From contig JAJOZX010002580.1 of the NCBI GenBank assembly GCA_023014485.1, forward strand, positions 607,001-671,000: DNA of 64,000 nucleotides, written 5' to 3'. Shown piece by piece: positions 12,888 through 24,805 of this stretch. Within the stretch, counting starts at the first letter, position 1, and every line of letters starts with the position of its first letter. The stretch is from Bathynomus jamesi. Lineage: Eukaryota; Arthropoda; Malacostraca; Isopoda; Cirolanidae. Made by a program: the position numbers and the translations under genes. The notes under the pieces were generated by a model, which saw nothing but the letters and a program-made list of their open reading frames with translations, searched no databases and was not told the DNA's origin.

Positions 12888-13200
12888 TCCTTGCTCGGCT
12901 GGGAGCCGAGCTTGTATGACTCCGTAGTCCGCCTCCCGCTCTTTTATAGACCTCTAATCGGCCAGTTGGCTGAGTTGACAGATAGCGCCATGTATTTAAT
13001 TCACCAGCCAATAGAAGGCTGAGTTGCCAGTTTGTGCTATATATTTAATTAATTCATATATTAATCAGCCTAGAAGACTGAGTTGCCAGATAGCAATATT
13101 TATTAAATTATTTCATATATTATTCATCCATTTGGTTGCTAAATACCACCATATATTTATATGACGATAGTTGTCAGGTACCACCATTTATTTTAATTCG
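12888..13200 (-). promoter_or_regulatory. Promoter-like block with tandem upstream repeats (left arm)
   Basis: On the minus strand a TATAAAAG box (12,941-12,948) is preceded by an ATTGG (inverted CCAAT) motif and by four or five imperfect ~50-80 bp repeats, each with a GGCTGAGTTGCCAG-like core followed by AT-rich sequence (12,967-13,200). It is followed by a GCTCGGCT-ccc-AGCCGAGC hairpin about 45 bases downstream. No clear coding region follows. Promoter function is inferred from motif order only. It could be the promoter of an unrecognised LTR or DNA transposon. Confidence 0.45.
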
Positions 13201-13251
13201 TTACCACAACAGATGAATCTTCTCCTTAATTCCAACAATTTACTTTAAAAG

Positions 13252-13593
13252 AAATTCTGTTTATTAAATAAATAATTAGAATTTAAACACACTCTCTTTA
13301 CACAACTAAAATAAATCACTTTATTACTTAATTCCTATTTTTATTATTATTATTAATATCACAATTTTCGTTAAATCACGAATAACAGTGGTAATAACGA
13401 AAGGAAAAGAAACCTTACAAAGAAAGATGAAACAATTTCAGGTCAAAACACACGGTCGTCTCTCCCTCCCTCATTCCCCCCAAACTTCTCACCCTATCTG
13501 CGCGTGTATAAATATTAATTATTTTGAAAATATACAAAACGTATAATCATATTTGTAGAAAAGATATATATAAATAAACGAATGAACAACTCG

Positions 13594-13666
<73 letters not shown>

Positions 13667-13977
13667 TTTTATTTTCACAGTTAACTAGAAATATTCTGCG
13701 AATTTTCACTTAAAATTTAACCGTATTTACTAGAATTTTATCTCCAGAAATTTTTAATTAACTTTCGTCAGCGGTTTCAACAAACAAAATTAGAAATTTT
13801 TTATTAAAACAATGCTTAATAATTATTACTTTCTCTATTGTTTTGTCAGACTTCTTATAGAAATTCTGTTTATTAAATAAATAGTTAGAATTTAAACGCT
13901 CTTTACACAACTAAAATAAAACACTTTATTACATAATTCCTATTTTTAGTATTATTAATAACACAATTTTCGCTAAT
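13252..13977. repeat. Pair of ~120-bp direct repeats (left arm)
   Basis: 13,252-13,375 and 13,857-13,977 share the same AT-rich sequence, beginning agaaattctgtttattaaat and ending near cacaattttcg, with small indels. They flank about 480 bp that includes a (CA)n(TA)n tract at 13,595-13,661. The arrangement also occurs in the right arm (30,050-30,168 and 30,663-30,790). No coding capacity lies between them. Confidence 0.75.
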
Positions 13978-14146
13978 TGTGAGTCCGTATATTGTACGCG
14001 TCTAGGTGCGATCCAACTTTTAAATCCTTTTTCTTAAATATTTCCAAAAGAATACGGGATTACTGAATAAAAATGCCAGTACCAGTTGTCAAAATGTTTT
14101 TGTTAATTTTGCGAATTAATATCAAATATATATATATATATATATA

Positions 14147-15051
14147 CAGGGAGTCCCAAAAAAATGTATACACACTTTAACAGCTGATAGCTCAATTGAT
14201 GTTTCTTTCTTTCCAAGTTAAACCCATTAGAATTAATAATGGCAGTCAGACTAAGCTTTGAACAAAGGAAATTCATTCTAAAATGCTACTGGAAGTGTGA
14301 AAACGCAGTTGAAGTGCAAAGACAGTTTAGGAGGGAGTTTCAAACAGATCCACCAACGCGACTTACCATCACTCGAATTAGAGATAAGTTTGAAGCTGAT
14401 GGAACTGTTCAGAATGTCCACAAGAAGCGTTCCGGAAGACCACGGACATCGACAAGCCCCACAAAGCAAGAAAGAGTACTGGAAACGTATCACCAAAGTC
14501 CAAGAAAATCTGTGCGGCAAGCGAGTCGTGAGGTAGGAATTTCAGAATCGTCTGTCCAACGCATTTTGAAGCGCTGTCAATGGAAAAGTTACATTCCAAG
14601 ATTAGTCCATGCTATTAATGAAGATGATCCGGACCGAAGAGTGGAGTATTGCGAGTGGTACTTGGCACGATGTGGATGTGGATTGGACGAAGGGGTTTCG
14701 TAGAATACCCTCCGCGTTCACCAGACCTCACACCACTAGACATTTTTTATGGGGATACTTAAACGACAAAGTCTACGCTATAAAACCTGCAACAGTCGCT
14801 GAATTGAGAACAGCCATTGAACGAGAATGCACACAAATACCAAACGAAATGTTTCGTGATGTTTGCGATTCCATTGCTTCGCGTTATCAGCAGTGCCTGG
14901 ACCAGAACGGACGTCAGTTTGAAAACAGGCGTTGACAAAACAATTAAATAATGTCTGTAGATTCTATTACATTTTGAAAATGAAATGTATTTTAATAAAC
15001 ACTGCCTTTATAAGTATTTAAAGTGTGTATACATTTTTTTGGGACGCCCTG
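14147..15051 (+). mobile_element. Mariner-type deletion derivative (left arm)
   Basis: A 905-bp element with inverted ends cagggagtcccaaaaaaatg / cattttttttgggacgccctg, bounded by TA dinucleotides inside a (TA)n tract. The frame 14,239-14,703 encodes the N-terminal helix-turn-helix part of a Tc1/mariner-superfamily transposase (starts [11 protein letters not shown], includes GRPRTS and ESSVQRIL). After YCEWYLA the sequence jumps directly to the C-terminal catalytic region (PPRSPDL...LDFF-like, then GYL..KVYA and QCLDQNG), ending at 14,935 in other frames. The central part with the first two catalytic Asp residues is missing, so it can move only with transposase supplied elsewhere. The mirrored site at about 29,880 in the right arm has only the TA tract. 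Confidence 0.88.
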
Positions 15052-16340
15052 TATATATATATATATATATCTCACATCATGCGTAATATACAAGCTGAAA
15101 ATAATAATAATAAACTATTTCTTGGGGTAATTTGCGTGTTAAAAATTACTAAATACAAAAAGTCAGGTAAAGATTTTTTTCATTTAGTTAAATGAAAAAT
15201 AAACATACGTGCATCAGGATATTCTGCAGGGCAAACCTTTAAGGTATAAGCAAGAACGAGTACACTTACCCCACACAATACTATTTTGGATAGGAATCGC
15301 ATAAAGTCCGAGTCATTACACGATCTTATGAGATCGACGCAAGATATTAATAATATATATATAGGAATAATTCGTATATTAAAAGATGCGTCTTCCCCCA
15401 AATGATCAAAACTCAAAAAGCGTGAAACAAATTTTAAAAAAATAAGAATGCAAAGTATGTAAATAGCTCGTAAGTTACTATTTTTGCGGCTCTAAAACGC
15501 TGTAATCTGCTCTATACACACTTCCATGTATAATGTTGCCCTTAACCTACTTCACAATCAGTTTCGAGACCTGTTTAAAAACGAAGCCAATCTTCATAAA
15601 ATGTATTTCATAACATGTAATACCATCGTTACCTCAAAATATGAGAGCTTCTTGACGCGGTCTATAGGGATTTTGCCACGTCACCCATATATGACTGACG
15701 AGGCAGTATGTAAAACAAATGGAAACATTATCCCTCATTAAGTTATTATTATTAACATCCTGTATCCAAATATATTCTGATAACTACTGATTACACACAT
15801 TTAAGCACAAATAAAATGAATACGATCCAATTAATTATTTTAAATAGAGTTTTCAAAGTTAATATAGCTCGCTTTTTGAGTTTTAACTAGCCTACCCCAA
15901 TAAAACGACGTTTTCTATGGATGTTTATAAAAGAAAATGGAAATTTTTGCCACTACCCGCATAACTGTGCCTTCTACAATCCGTTTATTTTAATTTTAAA
16001 TATTATGTTATTAATGTTATATGATGTGACCGATTTTCTGCTAACTTATTATGCTTTTGTTTAAATTACAAATGTCATTCTTGTTTAATTTGATGTTTAA
16101 TGAGCTGAATTATACAATTTAAATATGCGAAATCACTGTTTTTGGAAATGTTGTTCTATCTTTTACGCGTTAGCGTTTTGTACCAAAGTTCATGATATTT
16201 CGAAGAGTCTAAACTTATTAAATAATCATCAACCTCTAGACCATTCTCATCTTGTTTAGCCCTACACTCGGTAAACCCATCGAACAGAGCGGCGTATGCG
16301 TATTCGAGTACCGTATCAAAATAAAGCATAACCCTAACAC
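15052..16340. other. AT-rich non-coding segment (left arm)
   Basis: Nothing firmly coding. A 71-codon frame at 15,526-15,741 is also open in the right arm (29,201-29,458, minus strand) with a few residue changes. Arm identity alone explains this, so I do not call it a gene. Confidence 0.4.
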
Positions 16341-17290
16341 TAGGGCTGTTAAAATGCCGAAATTTTCAATACCGGTATTGATACCGATTATTTTGCCAAT
16401 ACCGGTATTGATGCCGGTTTTATATTAAAATATTTTTATTTTTAAATCACCAATTTAATAGTGAAAAAAAGTTAAAAATTCATCTTTCACTTGAGTGCCC
16501 ATAGCCATAAGAATGTATATATGTCTTCTTATACCAGCTAGCCTGTCGACCGACGTTGACTTTAGTCAGTTTAGTGGCTTAAAGCACCTGAACTCGAATC
16601 CAAGTCCTTCAAAATGTAAGCCTTGTGTTTTATTTAACCACTATGCCATTTAATATATGCCACAAATATTAAGTCTTGAAAAGATCCTATAGCTAAGGAT
16701 ATCTAATATAGCTATAATATTATTGAATTATTAACAATCAACGAACATTATAAAAGGAAAAAAATAGTCAAAATAAAAGAAAAATCTTTTAATGAAAAGT
16801 AAATTTACTATTAAAAATTATTATTCATTTTTCATTTTGAAAAATAGACTTAAGGAAACAAAGACTATCCAGTGAATTCTCAGAAAGACTTGATCTCAAT
16901 TTTGTGAGGTATAACCCTGCAGCCGAAAACGCTCTTTCGGATTCTACACTTATAGGTTTAATGGAAAGTAATGCATAATAGAGCTTATCTAAATTTTCTG
17001 TTCTTTTCGAAGACACTTCAAAACTCTAAAATTCTGTGTTGGGATCAAAGGTGGAAGGTTTGCTTCTCAATGGGATCTTTTCTAATTTCTCCATTTCTTG
17101 CATATATTCAGCGAGCAGTGGATCACCAATTTTATCCTTGTTCTCAACTTCAATTTCAGTTGGATTTTCAGGGCAGCAAGATGCTTCTTCGTTTTCACCG
17201 TGTTTCTCGTATTCAACTAATTGTTCTTCATCTTCAGGGAAAGTGCGAGAGAGTCCCCCGAAACATCGGATGCAGCCAAATATAATAACT
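16341..17290 (-). pseudogene. hAT transposase C-terminal remnant (left arm)
   Basis: The minus-strand frame 17,016-16,825 ends in a hAT dimerisation domain with SVESERAFSAAGLYLTKLRS and LDSLCFLKS. Upstream pieces in other frames (17,030-17,270) read as an acidic stretch and a further conserved segment, so the coding region is frameshifted and 5'-truncated. The element's 3' end appears to be TAGGGCTGTTAAAA at 16,341, followed by subterminal AATACCGGTATT palindromes (16,372-16,425). It is also present in the right arm, so it predates the inverted duplication. Confidence 0.75.
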
Positions 17291-17427
17291 TTTATGCGCT
17301 ACGTCATCGTCTTTATCCTAAATATAAAGTTTAATACGGTTCTTAGTACCTCTGTCATTCAATTATTAATCTTATATGTTATAATGTTATAATGTTTCAG
17401 ACCAACATAGACCCTAGGATCCACTCA

Positions 17428-18748
17428 TGGCTGGTCTACCTAACTGTGTTCGTAATTGTGTATTGTCCGTGTCCTCCGTGGTGGCGGAGGGGACCTACAA
17501 TTTTACGTGGAATATGCACATATAAACACATATAAACATTCATATGATCCCTTTCCAGATAGAATCTGATTCCTAGTCCAAACTTGTTTGGTTTTAGAAT
17601 TTATAAATCTTAAAAAGATGTAGGTAAACAAGAAACACAAAGAAGAAAATGAATTCCTAACTGATGCAGTTACATGCTCAAATATACTACTACTAATAAT
17701 AATAATATCGTTAACAATAGATATATATACTATTCAAGTACTATGGTATCATAGGTGCCAGGCACTCTGAGTCACTGTCATCAAATGAATTAGCCACGGC
17801 TTACTAACGGGCCTACCAAAATTCCACCAAAGACGTCTCAGAGTCTAGCATCAGACTTTTTAAATCACAAATATACATATAGGCCTACTGTGTGGAACTA
17901 CCATTTGCAAGCAAGTTAGAGTCCTTAGTGACAGAATGGGTTATCTGACAATCCTTTTCAGATAGTGCAAAACTTCTGAAATAAATGTTAGTTTAAACGT
18001 GCACAGTACAGTTTCAGGGAAAAAGTTTGCCATGAAACAAAATTTCTAAAATTACTAATGTGTTTCTTTGGATATTTTATTTGTTTTAATAAAATTTTAA
18101 AACTTAAAAACAAACCCAATCAATCTTTCAAATGTTTTGCGCGATAATTCCACATTTCATAAAAACAATCCAGTAACAATTGACATTAACTTACCAACAA
18201 ATTAGCGTATTTGCCTACAGTTAATACCTCGTCAGAGTAGACAGCTGATTGATCTCAGTTTTGGTAGGTTACCCCAGATTTTTTTTTCTGTATGCCCTAT
18301 CCAGTACTTGCCTGCAGCCTCAAAATAACTGTATCTTCTATTATTTAGCTATTTGTTAATTGTAGTTAAACAGCGGTAAACAATCCTCAAACAGTAGGCT
18401 GTGGCCCTGACAAGCTTGCTGAAGCCAGAAAGTTCTTCATAATTAGTGATTGAACCATTCTTCTCATTTGAGCATACAAATCAGCACCAGTGAATATTCT
18501 TATGGCTCATTTTTAATAGAAAATATTGTTTCAGGCACTGTCTGTACAGTTTTCAAACACAAGTGACATATTAGGTAAGAAAGAGCAGGAGTTTGAAACA
18601 GACTTAATAAAAATAAGTTTAACCCTTTCAGTCACAGTGGGAGCTTAATGTTTCATTAGAAATAATAATATATCGTACTAAAAGACAATTTTTCTACAAA
18701 TGCTTCTACATGTTTAATATATATTTAGTTTGTTGTCAGGAGAGGAAC
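17428..18748. other. Left-arm-only segment (indel between arms)
   Basis: About 1.32 kb of AT-rich sequence present only in the left arm. In the right arm the flanks ccactca and atgcttg are joined directly (27,515-27,530, reverse strand). The break shares only two or three bases, suggesting deletion from the right arm by end joining rather than transposon insertion. No coding region seen. Positions 18,615-18,760 resemble 22,262-22,420 in the hinge. Confidence 0.6.
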
Positions 18749-19037
18749 CCAAAATGCTTGTAATATAAGTTACTCATTACTATTGCTTCAGTTATATAGA
18801 CTACTATGGTGATAATAAATCGCTGTATATTAACTAGCTGACTTAAGTGTGACATCTTGCAAGATTTTATTATTATTAAAAAATGTAGCTCATGACATGG
18901 ATTGGCTCGAGTGGCTTTATGTTTTCCAAATGTAATGTAATGTAAGAGTAAAGTACATATACATATTGAGAGAATTGTAGGCCATACCATTCAAATTTTT
19001 ACATTCAGGTTGCTATTATTATTATTATAGATTTCGG

Positions 19038-19086
<49 letters not shown>

Positions 19087-19920
19087 CACATTATGATCAT
19101 TGTTCTTTACAATTTTCTAGTTCATGTAATCATTGTATGAAAATTATAAGTATATTTATTACTTTTGACATGTTCTGCATACTCTTTAGTTTTAGACTTA
19201 AGGTTTTATCTAAAACAAAATGTTTTTCATTCTGTTAAACTGATTACAAAGTTAATTTTTCTTCAAAAATCCAGCATGGTTAAGTAAACTTAAATCTATA
19301 ATAATTTTTAGCCAACATTTCATTGGAAGGAAATATTGCTAGATCTTAAATTGGCATTCATAGGCTCTTGGAAAATGTAATGAGTTTAAAATTACTTACT
19401 TTAGATGTCACAAATACAAATTTAAGGTACGTATATAGTGAACTAATCAGATGTTATGTAGACAATAAATAATTTTAGGTCTTGAATTTATGATAAATTG
19501 TTGTGGGACTTTTATAGGTGCCTGTCAGCAGCACAATTTAAATACCTTACTACTTTGCTACTATGTACTTATTATTCGGGTTTTCTAGTCCACATTCATA
19601 CCATTATGCAAAAATTGCTCACCTGTATGGAGTTTCCCTAGGCGAAGTTAGAGTAGAGTCCTGCTGTAGGTACAGTATTTCATCATTGATAAGAATGGAA
19701 CTGGTTCAGTTTAATAACTAGATGATGAAAACTTGAAAATTATACAGTATGGTACTTTAGACAGCCACAGCTACAGATACTGGCATTTCCTTTCATATAT
19801 TCTATATCCTGAATTTTCAGAGTAGAGGGAAAGCAGGGTTGGTAAAAAATCATTTTTAAAAAAACCAAAAACCATTGGTTTTTAATATGCAGCCTGTAGG
19901 CTTATATATATATATATATA
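18749..19920. other. Non-coding left-arm segment with (GT)n tract
   Basis: AT-rich, mirrored at 23,740-24,796. It contains a (GT)n microsatellite at 19,040-19,081, matched by a (CA)n tract at 24,503-24,559. No protein-like frame or RNA gene recognised. Confidence 0.5.
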
Positions 19921-21319
19921 CAGGGTGTTTGAAAACTTTCTGTACAAATTATAATGGGGTATAGGCAACACCAAGACAAACCCTTTTCGTCTATAACTGT
20001 ATGTACGCTGACGTCACCATTCGGTGCGAGAGGGCGCCGCTGCAATTGGCTAAAAGGTGAAGCGGGCTAGACTCGCGCTTGCCGCGGGCATTCTTAAATC
20101 GGACGTAGTACGCGTAAGATGAAGCGCTTCACGACTGCTGAGATGGCTGACATGCATATGGTGTATGGGGCTGCCAATGGAAACGGAAGAGCTACTGTGA
20201 GGTTGTACCGACAGCGCTTCCCAAACAGACGTGTGCCAAAGGAAGAAATCGAGGCATGTTAAATCGGGCGATCTCGGTGGCCAGGCTACGGCCCACCCCG
20301 GCCTATCCATCGGTCCCCAAAAGTGGCGTTCAGATAATCCCGCACATCGTTGCTGGAGTGTGCTGGGGCCCCGTCGTGTTGAAACCACATTCGTCTACGA
20401 ATAGCCACGGGAACATCTTCCAGCAGTTCCGGCAACGTTTCTTCAAGAAATATCCGATAAACCCGCCCGTCGAGTCGGGCAGGCAGCAGGTACGGCCCAA
20501 TCAACTTGCCATGGACGATACCCGCCCAAACATTGACGGCGAACCGTTCTTGATGAGCATGCACCCGTGTAGCATGTGGATTTGCGTGCGCCCGCACGTG
20601 AGAATTGTGCATGTTAAACACACCCTCACGTGTGAAACAGGCCTCATCTGAGAACAGCACATAAGCCGGAAAATTAGGCTGCACCGCTGTCTGCTGCAGA
20701 AACCAGCGTGCGAATTCCACACGAAGAGGGTAATCCCGAGGTTGTAATGCCTGGACTCTCTGACGATGAAACGGATGTAACTGCTGCTCGTGCAACACTC
20801 TGCAGACGAGGTCGTGGTTCACACCGAGGATACGTGCAACACCTCGCGTGCTTGCGCTTGGATTGTCCTCAAATCGCCGTAGGATTTCTTCTTCCATGTC
20901 AGGAGTGCGCACGTTTCTCTCCGACCAGTGTCATGCATGTTTGCATGGAATGTTCCAGTTTCTCGCAGTCGCCGATGCAAATGCGCAAACGTTTGGTGGT
21001 TTGGCACACGTCTGTTTGGGAAGCGCTGGCGGTACAACCTCACAGCAGCTCTTCCGTTTCTTTTGGTAGCCCCATACACCATATGCATGTCAGCCATCTC
21101 AGCAGTGGTGAAGCGCTCCATGTTACGCGTACTACGTCCGATTTAAGAATGCCCGCGGCAAGCGCGAGTCTAGCCCACTTCACCTTTTAGCCAATTGCAG
21201 CGGCGCCCTCTCGCGCCGAATGGTGACGTCAGCGGACATACACTTATAGACGAAAAGGGTTTGTCTTTGTATTGCCTATCCCCCATTACAATTTGTACAG
21301 AAAGTTTTCAAACACCCTG
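19921..21319 (-). mobile_element. DUF4817-type mariner with duplicated inverted end
   Basis: Ends CAGGGTGTTTGAAAACTTTC and its complement, flanked by TA. The transposase is on the minus strand. An N-terminal DUF4817-like domain (21,121-20,819, starts [17 protein letters not shown]) is followed after a frameshift by 20,912-20,286, which carries a second helix-turn-helix, VLFSDEACF and QHDGAPAHSS. After another shift comes PPRSPDLTCLDFFLW. These supply the three acidic catalytic positions of Tc1/mariner transposases. Downstream of DFFLW (about 20,235) the normal 3' end is replaced by an inverted copy of the element's own 5' end (20,990-21,319), giving inverted repeats of roughly 320 bp. The right arm lacks it. 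Frameshifts make it inactive. Confidence 0.85.
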
Positions 21320-22138
21320 TATATATAAATATAATATATATATATATATATATAAATTGAGGAAATTGAAAACTTTTAGCATTTCTCATATAATTTAATT
21401 ACTGACAATTAGAAAAAAGAAAGAATTCAATAGTTTAACCATAAACTAAATGAAATAAACATTTAATTTGACTTTGTGCATATAGCTATTTAGTTTATAG
21501 ATATACACTCTAAATTTATTTCACATTAGCTATTTGTTAAAACATTTATACATAAATACAACTTTAGAAGCTTTATCAACTCCTAATTTATTTCTTAATT
21601 TGGACTGTATCAGGCCAAAAGCAGAAAAATTCTCTCAACTGCAGCATGATCTTGAAACAACATTAAATTCGGTTAATATTCGTCTTTTATTCCTCTCACG
21701 CGCAGTTAAAAACAGTACAATATATTGATTTGCCATTCAAAACTGACTAAGAAAATATATATCTTATGTTGTGCAAATTTGTTGAATTGTACTTTTTTTA
21801 ATAAAATATATTTCCTGTTTTGGCTATAATATACTTTTTTATAAAATATTTTTCCTGATTCGGCTATTTTTCACTACTCTGCGATTTAATTAGCTGGCTG
21901 GGTTTTGTTCTGGCTATTTTTTCAAACTGGATTCAGTTTAGTGGTGCTTGTGATAGAATTATGATGTGCCAATCGTGTGATTTTGATTTAGTCGTCATGT
22001 GTCCTAGATGAAGGCAAAGGATTGGATGTTTTTATCAATTACGGCGTTATTCTCTCATCCTTAACTTGCCCGAAATGTGACAGTGAGTGCCTTACACGAA
22101 AAGATCAGAAGATATTTAGGTGAAATAACCAATATCAG
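21320..22138. other. Inner left arm, AT-rich, no recognised gene
   Basis: A 64-codon frame at 21,534-21,728 is open in both arms (23,469-23,663 on the other strand) with one residue difference, but it has no recognised domain. The rest is non-coding. Confidence 0.35.
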
Positions 22139-22242
22139 CCTGTTAGGTTAATTGAAGGCCTGGTTAGGTTAAATGAAGACCTGGTTAGGTTAATTGAAGA
22201 CCTGGTTAGGTTAATTGAAGACCTGGTTAGGTTAATTGAAGC
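22139..22242. repeat. 21-bp tandem repeat at inner end of left arm
   Basis: Five copies of a unit like ctggttaggttaattgaaga, containing the TTAGG pentamer. It ends exactly where inverted-repeat homology stops. The right arm has four units at 22,982-23,056. Confidence 0.85.
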
Positions 22243-22832
22243 TTTACACTTTTCCACATTAACTCTTTAACGACGGATGGTACCTTAAGGTCCACCAGAA
22301 ATAATAATATAAATTGTACTACAATGCCTCGTTTCTATAAATGTTTTTACATGTTTACATATAGATGTCATTTAGTTGTCGGGAAAGGAACCCAAAATGT
22401 GTATCATTTCAGTGACTATTTACTAAAATATTTAGTTTTAAATAACAAAACCTATACGTTCTGGTAACAAGAGTGACCGCATATGCTGCGGGCTCGTCCT
22501 TAAAGGGTTAAATTTCATCACCCATCTATCTGCCCAAGCATCTACTTCATCAATAGCCTTTTCCTTTCTCATGAGAACTGTTAAAGATCTTACGCTTTGG
22601 CCCAATTTTGTATCATCTGAAAATAGTGAGGTTTTACTATTTAGATCCCCATTCCAAGTCATTAATATAAACAATAAAAAGTAGAGGTCGAAATACTGGC
22701 TTAACTTCAAACTTAATATGTAAGAGCAAATTGGCTACTCTCCCAACTAATTAGCTCTTTCATGGCCCTCTGGGGCCAGCACAGAGCTCTCATGTCACAC
22801 ACACACACACACACACAGACACACACACACAC

Positions 22833-22891
<59 letters not shown>

Positions 22892-22981
22892 CTTTTTCAC
22901 ACTCTGAACATTCAGTCATAACGTTTAAACTTAGAAATGTAGGCCCTAAACATGTTTTATTGGCTCATCAAGGGTGTATAG
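22243..22981. other. Hinge (spacer) of the giant inverted repeat
   Basis: About 0.74 kb without an inverted counterpart. It holds a copy of a dispersed repeat also seen at 18,615-18,760, a reverse transcriptase scrap on the minus strand, and a (CA)n(TA)n microsatellite at 22,797-22,890. Confidence 0.8.
22506..22710 (-). pseudogene. Reverse transcriptase fragment in the hinge
   Basis: The minus-strand frame reads NSKTSLFSDDTKLGQSV and then DEVDAWADRWVMKFNP. This matches the catalytic region of non-LTR reverse transcriptases (the F/YADDTKL motif with Ser replacing Ala) and the downstream W-x-MKFN segment. Only about 60 residues remain. It is unrelated in sequence to NLTR1. Confidence 0.65.
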
Positions 22982-23056
22982 TTAACCTAACTAGGTCTTC
23001 AATTAACCTAACCAGGCCTTCAATTAACCTAACCAGGTCTTCAATTAACCTAACAG
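22982..23056. repeat. 21-bp tandem repeat at inner end of right arm
   Basis: Four inverted-orientation units (aattaacctaaccaggtcttc type), the partner of 22,139-22,242 with one unit fewer. Confidence 0.85.
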
Positions 23057-24510
23057 GCTGATATTGGTTATTTCACCCAAATATCTTCTGATCTTTTCGT
23101 GTTAGGCACTCACTGTCACATTTCGGGCAAGTTAAGGATGAGAGAATAACGCCGTAATTGATAAAAACATCCAATCCTTTGCCTTCATTTAGGACACATG
23201 ACGACTAGATCAAAATCACACGATTGGCCCATCATAATTCTATCACAAGCACCACTAAACTGAATCCAGTTTGAAAAAATAGCCAGGACAAAACCCAGCC
23301 ACCTAATTAAATCGCAGAGTAATGAAAAATAGCCCAACCAGGAAAAATATTTTATGAAAAAAGTACATTATAGCCAAAACAGGAAATATATTTTATTAAA
23401 AAAAGTACAATTCAACAAATTTGCACAACATAAGATAAATATTTTCTTAGTCAGTTTGGAATGGCAAATCAATATATTGTACTGTTTTTAACTGCGCGTG
23501 AGAGGAATAAAAGACGAATATTAACCGAATTTAATGTTGTTTCAAGATCATGCTGCAGTTGAGAGAATTTTTCTGCTTTTGGCCTGATACAGTCCAAATT
23601 AAGAAATAAATTAGGAGTTGATAAAGCTTCTAAACTTGTATTTATGTATAAATGTTTTAACAAATAGCTAATGTGAAATAAATTTAGAGTCTATATCTAT
23701 AAACTAAATAGCTATATGCACAAAGTCAAATTAAATTAAGCCTACAGGCTGCATATTAAAAACCAATGGTTTTTGGTTTTTTACCAACCCTGCTTTCCTC
23801 CACTCTGAAAATCCAGGATATAGAATATATGAAAGGAAATGCCAGTATCTGTAGCTGTGGCTGTCTAAAGTACCATACTGTATAATTTTGAAGTTTTCAT
23901 CATCTAATTATTAAATTGAACCAGTTCCATTCTTATCAATGATGAAATACTGTACCTATAGCAGGACTCTACTCTAACTTCGCCTAGGGTGGACTAGAAA
24001 ACCTGAAAAATAAGTACAAAGTAGCAGAGTAGTAAGGTATTTAAATTGTGCTGCTGACAGGCACCGATAAAAGTCCTACAACAATTTATCATAAATTCAA
24101 GACCTAAAATTATTTATTGTCTACATAACATCTGATTAGTTCACTATATGTATACGTACCTTAAATTTGTATTTGTGACATCTAAAGTAATTAATTTTAA
24201 ACTCATTACATTTTCCAAGAGCCTAAGAATGCCAATTTAAGTATCTAGCAATATTTCCTTCGAATGAAATGTTGGCTAAAAATTATTATAGATTTAAGTT
24301 TACTTAACCATGCTGGATTTTTGAAGAAAAATTAACTTTGTAATCAGTTTAACATAATAAAAAACATTTTGTTTTGGATAAAACCTTAAGTCTAAAAGTA
24401 AAGAGTATGCAGAACATGTCAAAAGTAATAAATATACTTATAATTTTCATACAATGATTACATGAACTAGAAAATTGTAAAGAACAATGATCCTAATGTG
24501 TGAACACACA

Positions 24511-24561
<51 letters not shown>

Positions 24562-24805
24562 CCCGAAATCTATAATAATAATAATAGCTACCTAAATGTA
24601 AAAATTTTAATGGTATGGCTACAATTCTCTCAATATGTATATGTACTTTACTCTTACATAAAGTTACATTACATTACATTTGGAAAACATGAAGCCACTC
24701 GAGCCAATCCACGTCAGGAGCTACATTTTTTAATAATAATAAAATCTTGCAAGATGTCACACTCAAGTCAGTTAGTTAATATACAGCTATTTATTATCAC
24801 CATAG

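Larger units (their letters stand above)
4609..22242 (+). repeat. Left arm of giant inverted repeat
   Basis: About 17.6 kb whose reverse complement is found at 22,982-40,333. Paired landmarks: the CXC tail 7,323-7,607 with 37,338-37,622; the promoter-like block 12,890-13,200 with 30,840-31,150; the hAT remnant 16,341-17,290 with 27,650-28,601; the 64-codon frame 21,534-21,728 with 23,469-23,663. This arm alone holds mariner elements at 14,147-15,051 and 19,921-21,319 and the 17,428-18,748 segment. Confidence 0.9.

Noticed and set aside
12888..13977. LTR retrotransposon with promoter and direct repeats
   Set aside because: The direct repeats do not contain the TATA block, and no gag or pol lies between or beside them.
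15526..15741. Small host gene conserved in both arms
   Set aside because: Conservation follows from the recent arm duplication, and no domain, start context or splice structure supports it.
22139..23056. Telomere or interstitial telomeric array
   Set aside because: TTAGG occurs once per 21-bp unit rather than as a contiguous pentamer array.
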